Source: Natrialba aegyptia DSM 13077
GTDB lineage: Archaea > Halobacteriota > Halobacteria > Halobacteriales > Natrialbaceae
Length of the DNA: 64,000 nucleotides
NCBI RefSeq assembly: GCF_000337535.1
Contig: NZ_AOIP01000031.1
Span: 1 to 64,000, forward strand
Direction: 5' to 3'
Positions 27,550-35,657 of this stretch are shown here, piece by piece. The notes below the pieces were generated by a model. The model did no database searches and was not told the origin of the DNA. It saw only the letters and a program-made list of their open reading frames with translations. Numbering within the stretch: position 1 is the first letter of the stretch; each line of letters starts with the position of its first letter. Both the position numbers and the translations under genes were made by a program.

Positions 27550-27630
27550 CGCCAGGACAGGGATTTGAACCCTGAATCCCAAAGGGAACACGCTTTCCAG
27601 GCGTGCGCCTTACCGTTCGGCCATCCTGGC
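27550..27630 (-). tRNA. tRNA-Ser(GGA)
   Basis: The minus strand folds as a tRNA. The acceptor stem GCCAGGA/TCCTGGC is followed by discriminator G73. The D arm is GCC...GGC, the anticodon stem CACGC/GCGTG encloses loop CTGGAAA (anticodon GGA, reading UCC/UCU), a long variable arm has stem TCCC/GGGA, and the T arm is CAGGG-TTCAAAT-CCCTG. The long variable arm and G73 are serine identity features. No CCA is encoded and there is no intron. Confidence 0.96.
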
Positions 27631-27657
27631 TCACTTATCCGTAACCACGTCCGTCGT

Positions 27658-27903
27658 TTAACTCTTACTTTTACCGTCGGACGACGGCTCGGAGTCCACC
27701 CTGGCTGTCGCCCGCGCTGCGAGACGGTGCTCCAGAACGTAGGCACCGATACCCGTCGCGGTTCCGACGCAGACGGCGATGACGACTCCCGCGCCGATCG
27801 ACACCAGCGGCTCGACGACCAGGGCGTACCCCTGAAGGAGGACCAGAAACGCCATCGCGCCGACTGCACCCCACAGGAGGGCGGATTTGAGGCGTGGATT
27901 CAT
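27658..27903 (-). CDS. two-helix membrane protein
   Basis: An 81-residue hypothetical membrane protein (MNPRLKSALLWGAVGAMAFLVL) with helices at about 8-28 and 34-56 and a charged tail. It resembles small uncharacterised haloarchaeal membrane proteins. It lies about 35 bases downstream of the ridA stop on the same strand, so the two may be co-transcribed. An ATG three codons upstream is the alternative start. Confidence 0.6.
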   Translation of the reverse strand: MNPRLKSALLWGAVGAMAFLVLLQGYALVVEPLVSIGAGVVIAVCVGTATGIGAYVLEHRLAARATARVDSEPSSDGKSKS

Positions 27904-27938
27904 GCGTTCCATTGGAATTGGACCGGGTCGCTGGCCGG

Positions 27939-28319
27939 TTACTCGAGTGACGCAATCGCTTCGACCTCGATCCCGACACCTTTCGGCAGCGCGGCGACCT
28001 CGATCGCACTCCGGGCCGGCGGCTCGTCGTCGAAGTAACTCGCGTACGTCTCGTTCATCGCATCGAACGACTCGATGTCGTCGAGGAAGACCGTGACCTT
28101 GAGGATGTCCGAGGGGGTCGCGCCCTCGGCCTCGAGTACCGCGACGAGGTTGTCGAGCGCCTGCTCGGCCTGCGTTTCGATCGGTTCGTCGTCGAGCACT
28201 TCGCCGTCCGTCGTAAGCGGAATCTGGCCGGCCGTAAACAGCAGCGAGTCGTCGGTCGTCGCCTGGCTGTACGCGCCCACGGCGGCGGGTGCCTCGTCGG
28301 TTTGGATAATCCGTTTCAT
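27939..28319 (-). CDS. ridA: RidA family enamine/imine deaminase
   Basis: A 126-residue RidA/YjgF protein, which hydrolyses reactive enamines such as those released by PLP-dependent threonine deaminase. Seen are YSQATTDDSLLFTAGQIPL, QAEQALDNLVAVLEAEG, KVTVFLDDIESFDAMNETYASYF and the conserved PPARSAIEVAALPKG with Arg. The adjacent upstream gene is threonine deaminase, its classic source of substrate, 67 bases away on the same strand. Confidence 0.93.
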   Translation of the reverse strand: MKRIIQTDEAPAAVGAYSQATTDDSLLFTAGQIPLTTDGEVLDDEPIETQAEQALDNLVAVLEAEGATPSDILKVTVFLDDIESFDAMNETYASYFDDEPPARSAIEVAALPKGVGIEVEAIASLE

Positions 28320-28386
28320 AGGCACCAACTCTCGACGGTCGGCCTTAAATGCAAGCGAAACGGCTTCGCCCCGCGACAGGGTGTGG

Positions 28387-29598
28387 CTACGCCAGCGTAT
28401 CGACCGGGTAGCCTTCCTCGCGGAGTGCCTCGAGAAACGCATCGACATGGTCGGGACCGCGCATCTCGAGTTCGATTTCGACTTCGGTATCGCTCATCTC
28501 GACCTCCCGCGAGGTGCGGTCGTGGTGGATCGCGTAGATGTTAACCTGATACTCGGTGAAGATTTCGAGCAACTGTTCGAGCGCGCCGGGTTGGTCCTTG
28601 AGGACGGTCCGAATCTTCAGGTAGCGGCCGGTTTCGACGAGGCCGCGGACGATGACGTTGGTGAGCGTGTTGAGGTCGATGTTACCCCCGGAGAGGACGG
28701 GGACGATGGTTTCGCCCTCGTCATAGTCGAACTTCTCGAACAACAAGGCGGCAAGCGGGACCGCGCCAGCGCCTTCGACCAGCGTCTTCGACCGTTCTAA
28801 CAGGTAGACCGTCGCGACGGCGATTTCGGGATCCGAGACGGTGACGACCTCGTCGACGTACTCCTGAATGTGGCGAAACGGCTTCTCGCCGACGCTCCGC
28901 GTCGCGATTCCGTCGGCGATCGTGTCGACGCCGTCGAGCGCGATCCGCTCTCCCTTCTCGAGCGATTTCGCCGCGCTCGAGGCACCGTCCGCCTGGACGC
29001 CGATAACGCGGGCGTCCGGCTTGCGCTCCTTGATTGCGGTCGCGACGCCGCTGATGAGTCCCCCGCCGCCGATCGGGACGACCACGGTGTCGACGTCCGG
29101 GCAGTCCTCCAGAATCTCGAGGCCGATCGTTCCCTGGCCCGCCATGACGAACTCGTCGTCGAAGGCGTGGACGTAGGTCCGATCCTCCTCGCGTTCGAGT
29201 TCGTGTGCGCGCTGGGCAGCCTCGTTGTAGTCGGTGCCGGCGAGGACGACCTCGGCACCGTAGTTGCGGGTCGCCTTGACCTTCGAGATGGGGGCGTGCT
29301 CGGGCATGACGATCGTCGAATCGACGCCGGAGCGCGTCGCGGCGAGGGCGACGCCCTGGGCGTGATTCCCCGCGCTCGCGGTAACGACACCGGCGTCTTT
29401 CTCGGCGTCCGAGAGCGTCGCGACGCGGTTCGTCGCGCCGCGGATCTTGAACGAGCCAGTACGCTGGAAGGTCTCGAGTTTCAGGTGGACATCGGCACCG
29501 GTCATCGACGAATAGGTGTGTGAATATTCCAGTGGTGTGTGTCGGGATGTTTCACGGACTCGGTCGAGAGCCTCGAGAACGGCAGTAAGATCGAGCAT
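28387..29598 (-). CDS. ilvA: threonine ammonia-lyase
   Basis: A 403-residue PLP enzyme that converts threonine to 2-oxobutanoate for isoleucine synthesis. The PLP lysine lies in TGSFKIRGA, followed by SAGNHAQGVA, the phosphate loop GGGGLISG and the late GGN. Residues ~325-403 are an ACT domain (RTVLKDQPGALEQLLEIF) for allosteric control. The ATG at 29598 (MLDLTAVLEALDRV) is preferred over a long upstream extension. ridA follows in the same direction. Confidence 0.94.
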   Translation of the reverse strand: MLDLTAVLEALDRVRETSRHTPLEYSHTYSSMTGADVHLKLETFQRTGSFKIRGATNRVATLSDAEKDAGVVTASAGNHAQGVALAATRSGVDSTIVMPEHAPISKVKATRNYGAEVVLAGTDYNEAAQRAHELEREEDRTYVHAFDDEFVMAGQGTIGLEILEDCPDVDTVVVPIGGGGLISGVATAIKERKPDARVIGVQADGASSAAKSLEKGERIALDGVDTIADGIATRSVGEKPFRHIQEYVDEVVTVSDPEIAVATVYLLERSKTLVEGAGAVPLAALLFEKFDYDEGETIVPVLSGGNIDLNTLTNVIVRGLVETGRYLKIRTVLKDQPGALEQLLEIFTEYQVNIYAIHHDRTSREVEMSDTEVEIELEMRGPDHVDAFLEALREEGYPVDTLA

Positions 29599-29682
29599 AT
29601 GCGTGACTATCGGGCAACTACTGTAAGACTGTCGGGGAAGACTCGAGCGGGCGGCCCCACCCCCACCCCGACAGGACAGGAG

Positions 29683-29703
29683 CGTGTTGCCGGTCCGGCA
29701 ACA
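29683..29703. repeat. inverted repeat upstream of ilvA
   Basis: Arms GTGTTGCCGG and CCGGCAACAC are perfect complements around a single T. The site is about 85 bases upstream of the ilvA ATG. It could be an operator or a transcript hairpin. Confidence 0.7.
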
Positions 29704-29952
29704 CGACAGGGAACAGGGAATGCACGGCGTGTGACGTGCGAGTGTAGACGGGAACGCAGGAACCATAAAACCCACCCCTCCAAAGTGAAAGTGAAATCGC
29801 CGGACTGCGGCGGGAAAGATGGGGCGTCAGACATCCGGCGGACGGCTGTCATCTGTGGCTGAAAGGAGGTATACTATTTCGAGCATGATACGTCTCTCTC
29901 CCTGTAGGGAAGTGCAATTCACTGCATCGGCGCTCGGTGCTCGGTGCTCGCC

Positions 29953-29958
29953 AAAAAA
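29953..29958 (-). terminator. oligo-T terminator after citrate synthase
   Basis: A minus-strand TTTTTT run lies about 30 bases downstream of the citrate synthase stop, as in archaeal intrinsic terminators. Confidence 0.5.
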
Positions 29959-29988
29959 GACCGATCGGTCGGTCGAACGCGATGCCCG

Positions 29989-31137
29989 TTATCGGTCGTC
30001 GATCGGGACGAACTCCCGTGTGTCCGGACCGGTGTAACGGGCACGTGGGCGGATGAGACGGTTATCTTCCTGGTATTCGAGGACGTGTGCGATCCAGCCT
30101 CCGGCGCGACTCATGGCGAAGATCGGGGTGTACATGTCGATCGGGATGCCGAGCTGGTAGTAGACCGAGCCCGAATAGAAGTCGACGTTCGGGGCGATCC
30201 CCTTCTCGACTAAGCCCTTCTCCTCGGTGAGGTACTGTTCGATGGTCGTGGTGTAGTTGTACCACTTGGATTCGCCGTTTTCGGCGAGTTCTTCGCTGCG
30301 TTCTGCGAGGATCTTCGCTCGGGGGTCCTTGACGTTGTAGACGCGGTGGCCGAAGCCAGGAATCCGACGGCCTTCCTCGGTGGCCTGTTCGATCCATTCG
30401 CGGTGATCGAGGTCGCTCTCGTCGATTTCGATCAGCACTTCCATGACGTCCTGATTCGCGCCGCCGTGGAGCGGGCCGGAGAGTGCGCTGACGCCGCCGG
30501 TGACGGCGCTGTAGATGTCGGCCATCGTCGAACCGATCACCATCGACGTGAAGGTGGAGGCGTTCAGGCCGTGGTCGGCGTGCAGGATGAGCGCCTGGTC
30601 GAACGTTTCGGCGGCGATGTCGTTCGGTTCCTCGCCCGTCAGCATGTAGAGGAAGTTGGCAGCCAGTCCCAGGTCGGGGCGGGGATCGACCGGCTCGTCA
30701 CCGAGGCGATAGCGTTCGAAGGCGGCGAGTGCGGTCGGGATTTTGGCGGTGATGCGCCGCCCCTGCCGGAGCGTCGCATCGAGGTCTTCGGGATCGGCGT
30801 CCGACTCGGGTTCGGTCGCCGAGAACATCGAGACGGCAGTTCGGAGCGCGGCCATCGGACGCTCCTCGGCGTCGGCGAGGCGCTCCATCGTCGAGAGCAC
30901 GTCGTCGCTAACCGTCCGCTCCTCGGTCAGTGCATCGGTGAACGACGCGAGTTCGTCCGCGTTCGGGAGGTGGCCGTGCCAGAGGAGGTAGAGGACTTCC
31001 TCGTAGGATGCGCCACGGGCGAGATCCTCGATCGTGTAGCCGCGGTAGATTAGCTGTCCCGCGTCACCGTCGATCGAGCTCAGGTCGGACTCTGCGACCA
31101 GCACACCCTCGAGCCCTTTTTTAAGGTCGTCTGCCAT
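29989..31137 (-). CDS. citZ: citrate synthase
   Basis: A 382-residue citrate synthase, condensing oxaloacetate with acetyl-CoA at the entry of the citric acid cycle. Landmarks are LIYRGYTIEDLA, the active-site His segments LHADHGLNAST, GPLHGGANQDVM and PGFGHRVYNVKDPRA, and the Asp/Arg region VDFYSGSVYYQLGIP. Length matches archaeal/type II-short enzymes. The ATG at MADDLKKGLEG is chosen over a longer open frame. An AT-rich box (ATAATACTTTT, minus strand) lies about 30 bases upstream. Confidence 0.95.
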   Translation of the reverse strand: MADDLKKGLEGVLVAESDLSSIDGDAGQLIYRGYTIEDLARGASYEEVLYLLWHGHLPNADELASFTDALTEERTVSDDVLSTMERLADAEERPMAALRTAVSMFSATEPESDADPEDLDATLRQGRRITAKIPTALAAFERYRLGDEPVDPRPDLGLAANFLYMLTGEEPNDIAAETFDQALILHADHGLNASTFTSMVIGSTMADIYSAVTGGVSALSGPLHGGANQDVMEVLIEIDESDLDHREWIEQATEEGRRIPGFGHRVYNVKDPRAKILAERSEELAENGESKWYNYTTTIEQYLTEEKGLVEKGIAPNVDFYSGSVYYQLGIPIDMYTPIFAMSRAGGWIAHVLEYQEDNRLIRPRARYTGPDTREFVPIDDR

Positions 31138-31325
31138 ACCCTGGAATTTCCGTCGCCCATGGAAAAGTATTATCGTTTTCTCCTTCTTACCGGTCAGATC
31201 TGCTGCTATCCGGTGTACTGGCCGATTTGTGGCCGTTGAGAGGATATCACAATGGTTTGTGGAGACATACCGTGTCTGATTCGCTGCCGCGACTCTCACT
31301 CAGACGGCGGCTGGCGGCCGAATCG

Positions 31326-31703
31326 TCACCGGTCCAGTCGCTCGACGAGTTCAACGACGTAGCCGTTCGGGTCTTCGACGAACGCGACGCGGCGGTCGAT
31401 GTGGCTCATCGTCTCCGGCTCCGCCTGCACTGGCGGGTCCGCTCGTTCGAGCAGGCGTTCGAAGGCATCGTCCGTGCTCTCGACGCCGACGGCGACGTGG
31501 GCCATCGTTCCCGGGTCGATACCGGGGCCGCCCTCGGGGTCGTACTTGAACTGGAACTCCGCGTTCTCGCCGCCGATATAGACGTTTTCGACGCCATCGT
31601 CGGTCGTGAACGACCAGTTCTCGGCCAGCCCGAGTCCGTCGCAGTAGAACTCGCGCGTTCGGTCGAGATCGGAGACCCAGAGCGCCGTGTGGATAACATC
31701 CAT
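31326..31703 (-). CDS. VOC family (glyoxalase/dioxygenase fold) protein
   Basis: A 125-residue vicinal-oxygen-chelate fold protein, best matched to lactoylglutathione lyase-like members. The first beta-alpha-beta unit is MDVIHTALWVSDLDRTREFYCDGLGL and the second ends VAFVEDPNGYVVELVERL. Metal-site candidates are His5, Glu in EFQFKY, His in MAHVAVGV and the final Glu in VELVER. The substrate is unknown; it is a single gene. Confidence 0.85.
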   Translation of the reverse strand: MDVIHTALWVSDLDRTREFYCDGLGLAENWSFTTDDGVENVYIGGENAEFQFKYDPEGGPGIDPGTMAHVAVGVESTDDAFERLLERADPPVQAEPETMSHIDRRVAFVEDPNGYVVELVERLDR

Positions 31704-31827
31704 GCGTCTCGGTGATGCGTTCGAGCGGCAAAGCACTACCGACGGTCACGACGCTGTATCGGGTGCGGGTGACAAAGCGGGTCCAGTTCAGTACAGAAAT
31801 CGATCGCGACGGAGATAGAGACACCGA

Positions 31828-32193
31828 TTACAACTGCTGTCCCAACTTCTCGCGACTAATGCGCACGCCGGTCGGCGTGATGATCATCTGATCGTCGCCC
31901 TTGCGGACGATGTCGCCGTCGACCTCCTGTGCCACCTGCCGGAGTTCGTCGACGATGTGTTCGACCGTACTATCCTCGGTGCGCAGTCGGGTGATGTCCG
32001 CAATCACGATATCGCCGTCGTAGATCGCGTCCTTGATATCGATCGCATCAGCCTGACTGGCGACTTCCGCGATGTGAACCTGCATCGCCGCCGCGTCGGC
32101 TGAACTCGCCGAAACGTCGTCGAGATTCAGTTCGACGTAGTCCTCGGCGGTCCGGGACTGGCTGCCGCCGAGAATTTTGCTCATAAGTCCCAT
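31828..32193 (-). CDS. sepF: archaeal cell division protein SepF
   Basis: A 121-residue SepF. An N-terminal amphipathic membrane-targeting segment (MGLMSKILGGS) and short linker are followed by the compact SepF fold (DYVELNLDDV, AIYDGDIVIADITRLRTED, ELRQVAQEVDGDIVRKGDDQMIITPTGVRISREKL). In haloarchaea SepF anchors FtsZ at the division site. ATG at 32193 kept so that the membrane anchor is included; an ATG three codons later is possible. An AT-rich AACTATAC lies close upstream. Confidence 0.92.
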   Translation of the reverse strand: MGLMSKILGGSQSRTAEDYVELNLDDVSASSADAAAMQVHIAEVASQADAIDIKDAIYDGDIVIADITRLRTEDSTVEHIVDELRQVAQEVDGDIVRKGDDQMIITPTGVRISREKLGQQL

Positions 32194-32622
32194 TGGCGTT
32201 ACCCACCGGGGCCGCCAGTATAGTTCTTACGTCAGACGGACCCTCAGCCAACGGTGACTGTCGAGTAATTTTCAACCGGTTGAAACGGATCGGAGACGAC
32301 GGCTGCGTGTGAACGCAGCACTGCTACCGCTTTTGAGGGCTCGTGTCCCCGCTTAATGATTCTAGCATCTGCCTCCACGAATCCTATACGACCAGGATAT
32401 CCCTCGCGGATCTCGGGGAGACGTATGAACTCGTCGTGCAGGGCGACGAGGCTCTCCTCAAGCGATACGCGAACGCCTACGCGGCGGATTCGCTGAACGA
32501 GGCACCAGAGCAACTCCCGGATTCGGAACGCCGATTGCATCGTGTTCCGAGTCACGAGTTCAATCGACTGTCTAGTGCGGCGATTCAGTCGTTCGCGGTG
32601 AAACGGAAAAAGGGACGGCGAG
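32194..32622. other. region without a confident gene upstream of sepF
   Basis: About 430 bases. It contains the sepF promoter and a perfect palindrome at 32270-32285. Plus-strand codons from about 32343 (GTG) read as an acidic, GC3-biased stretch (SLADLGETYELVVQGDEALL, then RYANAYAADSLNEAPEQLPD) that becomes basic nonsense after ~32590, antisense to the DUF5807 gene. This may be a decayed gene remnant; no family is recognised. Confidence 0.4.
32270..32285. promoter_or_regulatory. perfect 16-bp palindrome upstream of sepF
   Basis: TTTCAACCGGTTGAAA is exactly self-complementary and lies about 77 bases upstream of the sepF start, behind its likely TATA box. It is a candidate operator for a dimeric regulator. 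Confidence 0.5.
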
Positions 32623-33081
32623 TTAGTTCTGCAGCGCCCAGCGGTCGGAGTAAGCTGTTCCACAGGTACACTGTGCGTAGGCGTGGACGACATCTCCCTC
32701 GGCGTAGATGCCGCCAACGTCGTCGTTTTGCTCCTCGGCGAAAGCGAAAATGAACTGCGGATCGTGGGTGTCGCCGGAGGCGGTGGTCTCCGCTTCGGGT
32801 TCATCATTCGCTCCGTCGTCCGGACACTGTCCGTCCGTGAGATCGCCGTCGATGACCCCTTCGACACTCATTGCGGACTGGGCGAACTCCATGGCCTGCT
32901 TTCCGGTCGCTGCCTGGAACGCGTTCCGGCCGCGTTCCCCGTCGACGACGAGTAGAACGCCGTTATCGACCGCCTGGCCGAACGATTCGAGTCGGTCGTC
33001 CGAGACGTACGAGTCGGCCAGAAACAGTGCGATATCGTCGGGCCGGTCACCGGCCAGGAACTCCTCGCGTGCGGTCGTCAT
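32623..33081 (-). CDS. DUF5807 family protein
   Basis: A 152-residue haloarchaeal protein of unknown function. Its sequence (EEFLAGDRPDDIALFLADSYV, GVLLVVDGERGRNAFQAATG, FIFAFAEEQNDDVGGIYAEGDVVHAYAQCTCGTAYSDRW) matches my memory of DUF5807. A C-x-C motif near the end could bind metal. The start MTTAREEFL is chosen because CCTTTTCC about 30 bases upstream fits a promoter; an ATG at 33132 is the alternative. Confidence 0.75.
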   Translation of the reverse strand: MTTAREEFLAGDRPDDIALFLADSYVSDDRLESFGQAVDNGVLLVVDGERGRNAFQAATGKQAMEFAQSAMSVEGVIDGDLTDGQCPDDGANDEPEAETTASGDTHDPQFIFAFAEEQNDDVGGIYAEGDVVHAYAQCTCGTAYSDRWALQN

Positions 33082-33665
33082 ACCCATCAATTGGCTCTGG
33101 ACGTGGAAAAGGCCGCTGTTGTCGGTCGACATGGTGTGGTGTGCAGTTCGAAAACTACCAGTCGATTGAGACTGCAGGGAAAACTCTGCAACGCAGTCGC
33201 GATACTGCGACCGTTTCCAGGGAACCGAACCCGAACTCTCGACTCCTCTCCCCAACCTATCAGACCGCGTACGAAAGTCGATCCAGCACGAACGCTGTGG
33301 CTTCCAGATGCGCGCAGTATCGTGGCTACGCTGGTTAGCTGTGGTAATTACTCCCTTATCGGCCATAACACTTATCAAAATAAATCTAATCTGCCTAAAA
33401 TACATATACTAATGGTATAATTGAGAGAGAAAGTACATATATGGTCTGCTAATTCACGTAGAATATTTCATTCGAACTATCGAAGACAACTGGAAGTTAT
33501 TATGTTAATTCATGTTTCTTGATTTATCCACAGTCTGTGTGGTCGGTTCCCTGTCGTTTATACACCGGTAGACCCAGACCTTCACTCGACGTGACTGGTA
33601 CTCGCCGTTCTCGGCAGTGCGTGGCTGGGTGGCGGGCGATACCATTCACAAATGGGTGATCGTGC
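33082..33665. other. intergenic region with AT-rich island
   Basis: About 580 bases without a convincing gene. From ~33335 to ~33525 the DNA is strikingly AT-rich for this genome, with several TATA-like words (TACATATAC, GTACATATATGG, TTATTATG). ORFs crossing it have non-haloarchaeal composition. It holds the promoters of the DUF5807 (minus) and PadR (plus) genes. The AT-rich part may be a foreign remnant or a strongly regulated promoter region. Confidence 0.6.
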
Positions 33666-34163
33666 ATGCGTGAGAATACACAGAATACTGAGTCCGTCTT
33701 CGAAGCACTCTCGAAGACGGCTGCGGCCGAGGCGGCAGGGGGACAATCGCCGTCTCCCGCCGCAACTAACGGCCCACCTGACGATATCGAGCGTGAACTC
33801 GACGACCTCCTGGCACAGGCGCTTTCGGTCTTGCCGACCGAGGATATCGAGTTCACTGACGAACTGATCAAAGAGAACCTCGATGAGATCCTGCTGGTGC
33901 TCATCACACTCCACGATGGCACCCACGGGGACGAACTCCTGTCGGATCTGTCGCGGTACTTCGATACGACGCTGAGCCCGGGGACGGTGTATCCGGCGTT
34001 ACACGCCCTGGAGGAGTCGGGGTATCTCACATTGCAGCGGAAGGTACGGACCAAAGAGTACTCGATCGCCGAGGACGCGACCGTTCGGTCGATGGTCGAA
34101 GAGACGATGATCCAACAACTGGCGTTCGGGTTGTTGCTCTCCGCGTTCCTGGCGCGGTACTGA
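33666..34163 (+). CDS. PadR-family transcriptional regulator
   Basis: A 165-residue regulator with a ~65-residue polar N-terminal extension and a C-terminal PadR-type winged helix: DELIKENLDEILLVLITLHDGTHGDELLSDLSRYFDTTLSPGTVYPALHALEESGYLTLQRKVRTKEYSI. The family's usual C-terminal dimer helix is short and hydrophobic here (IQQLAFGLLLSAFLARY). The target is unknown; the AT-rich upstream region suggests complex control of its own promoter. Confidence 0.87.
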   Translation: MRENTQNTESVFEALSKTAAAEAAGGQSPSPAATNGPPDDIERELDDLLAQALSVLPTEDIEFTDELIKENLDEILLVLITLHDGTHGDELLSDLSRYFDTTLSPGTVYPALHALEESGYLTLQRKVRTKEYSIAEDATVRSMVEETMIQQLAFGLLLSAFLARY

Positions 34164-34186
34164 GCCGTGATTCGTTTTCGAGTGCG

Positions 34187-34192
34187 TTTTTT
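34187..34192 (+). terminator. oligo-T terminator after the PadR gene
   Basis: TTTTTT about 24 bases after the PadR stop, just before the convergent gene's stop. Confidence 0.45.
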
Positions 34193-34200
34193 CTCGTCCG

Positions 34201-34635
34201 CTACTCGTCGAGATCCTCCGCGATAGACGAGAGGCTCTCGTTCGGCGGTTCGTACGCGTCGTAGTACGCCGTTGCGCCGGGTTCGCGGATCCCGTAGAGG
34301 TAGTCCGGTTCGACGATATCGACCAGCACTGAACTGCCGGGATCGATGCTGTGGTCATCGGCCCACTCGGCGAGTCGGTCGGTGCCGCCGCTCGGATCGC
34401 GGGCGAGCGACGGCGTCTCGTAGATGCCGGTGACAATGAGGGTGTCGTCGACTAGCGCGCGCTCGATACGGGCGAACAGTTCGTCACCGTCGAGGACGAT
34501 TCTGACGACTTCGTCCGCCGTGAACGCGTCCCGTTCGTCGGCGGGAAGTTCCAGTTGGACGCCCGTTGCGGTCTCCGTACACGTCGACCGAACCGTCTGT
34601 ACTGACGGGTGGTCGCTCGCAATTCGATCTGCCAT
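34201..34635 (-). CDS. haloarchaeal protein of unknown function (DUF7112-like)
   Basis: A 144-residue acidic protein: MADRIASDHPSVQTVRSTC, then VQLELPADERDAFTADEVVRIVLDGDELFARIERAL, VTGIYETPSLARDP and GSSVLVDIVEPDYLYGIREPGATAYYDAYEPP. The beta-rich pattern is conserved in my memory of haloarchaeal orphan families (tentatively DUF7112). It lies about 24 bases downstream of rps6e on the same strand, probably co-transcribed. Confidence 0.65.
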   Translation of the reverse strand: MADRIASDHPSVQTVRSTCTETATGVQLELPADERDAFTADEVVRIVLDGDELFARIERALVDDTLIVTGIYETPSLARDPSGGTDRLAEWADDHSIDPGSSVLVDIVEPDYLYGIREPGATAYYDAYEPPNESLSSIAEDLDE

Positions 34636-34659
34636 TGGCGGAAAAATATCGGCGGGTCG

Positions 34660-35055
34660 TTACTCGTCGGCGTCGTCGCCGAGGAGGTCGTCGATGTCGG
34701 TGCTGCCGCGGCCGACGATTGCGGCATTGATCTGCGCGACGGCGTCCGAAACCTCGCTACCGCGGACGGTAATCCGACGGCGTTCGCCGTCACGGGACGG
34801 GCGGAAACCGGTCTGTCGGCCCTCCATCAGGACTTCCGTCAGGTTCGCACCGGGGACCTCTCCGTTGAGCGGTCTCCCGGCGTCGTCGGAGCCGCCCGTG
34901 ATTTCGAGCGTGTAGCCGTCGAGGCCGACGGCGCTGCCGTCGACTTCCTCGCCGATTGCCTTCCCAACGAATCGGTTTGCATCCTGTTCTGCTGCCTCGA
35001 GCTGGTAGGACGACCCGGAGTCGGGGTCGCCAACGACAACAGTGAAACTTGCCAT
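34660..35055 (-). CDS. rps6e: 30S ribosomal protein S6e
   Basis: A 131-residue ribosomal protein of the small subunit. Seen are [53 protein letters not shown] and the basic segment [35 protein letters not shown]. The tail is acidic, as in halophiles. The ATG immediately precedes the conserved ASFTVVV. Confidence 0.95.
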   Translation of the reverse strand: MASFTVVVGDPDSGSSYQLEAAEQDANRFVGKAIGEEVDGSAVGLDGYTLEITGGSDDAGRPLNGEVPGANLTEVLMEGRQTGFRPSRDGERRRITVRGSEVSDAVAQINAAIVGRGSTDIDDLLGDDADE

Positions 35056-35326
35056 GCACGGGAAAAAACGGTCAGTGCTCAAAAACACATCGAAACATGA
35101 GCCACATCGCGTCGGGACGGCGGTTGATCGAACCCGCGTGAGCGAGCGGAACCGACGGCACCGCGCCGTCGACCGGAACGCGCTGGCTCGCTCACAGGGA
35201 CGGGTCACGCAGCGACGCCCACCACACAGAACCGTCGACACGACACGGTCACGGTTAGATATCAACGATCGCGGCAAGCTCCGATGCGCAACCAAGACGT
35301 AGGTGTCTCGAACCCCTACACTGCCC

Positions 35327-35605
35327 ATGCAACTCGATCCGGACCAACTCGAAAATCGCCTCCACGACGAGTTCAGCGCGACGGAATCGCAGGTTCGGGT
35401 CGTCGTCCGCCAGGCGATCGATCTCGCGGAAACGGGCCGGTACGAGGCCGACGTTGGCACAGCGGTGACCGCTGCCGTCGTCGTGGCTGAACTCGGCGAT
35501 GCGCCGTCGGGGACGGTTCCCGAGCGATGGAACTGGTGGATCGGCTCGCTCGAACTCGCCTTTGGCGGCTACGAACGGTTCAGTATCAGGCGATATCGGA
35601 CGTGA
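35327..35605 (+). CDS. haloarchaeal small protein of unknown function
   Basis: A 92-residue acidic, mostly helical protein ([39 protein letters not shown]) with a Trp-rich segment [21 protein letters not shown]. The family is not recognised. It ends about 20 bases before the TATA region of the downstream TetR gene. Confidence 0.65.
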   Translation: MQLDPDQLENRLHDEFSATESQVRVVVRQAIDLAETGRYEADVGTAVTAAVVVAELGDAPSGTVPERWNWWIGSLELAFGGYERFSIRRYRT

Positions 35606-35639
35606 CAGTGGGAGGGAACGAAACGACTTTTATGCGTTC

Positions 35640-35655
35640 CTGACCAAAAGGTCAG
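35640..35655. promoter_or_regulatory. TetR-type operator between TATA box and start codon
   Basis: CTGACC-AAAA-GGTCAG is a perfect inverted repeat of 6-base arms. It sits between the TATA-like CTTTTATG (about 35625-35632) and the GTG at 35658 of the TetR gene. A repressor bound here would block transcription, so autoregulation is the likely role. Confidence 0.75.
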
Positions 35656-35657
35656 TA

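Larger units (their letters stand above)
29599..29988. other. intergenic region between ilvA start and citrate synthase stop
   Basis: About 390 bases without a convincing gene. It holds the ilvA promoter (minus-strand TCTTACAG about 30 bases before the ATG), a near-perfect inverted repeat at 29683-29703, a small hairpin TCCCT-GT-AGGGA at 29899-29910, and the oligo-T terminator of the citrate synthase gene. ORFs across it lack haloarchaeal protein character. Confidence 0.6.
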
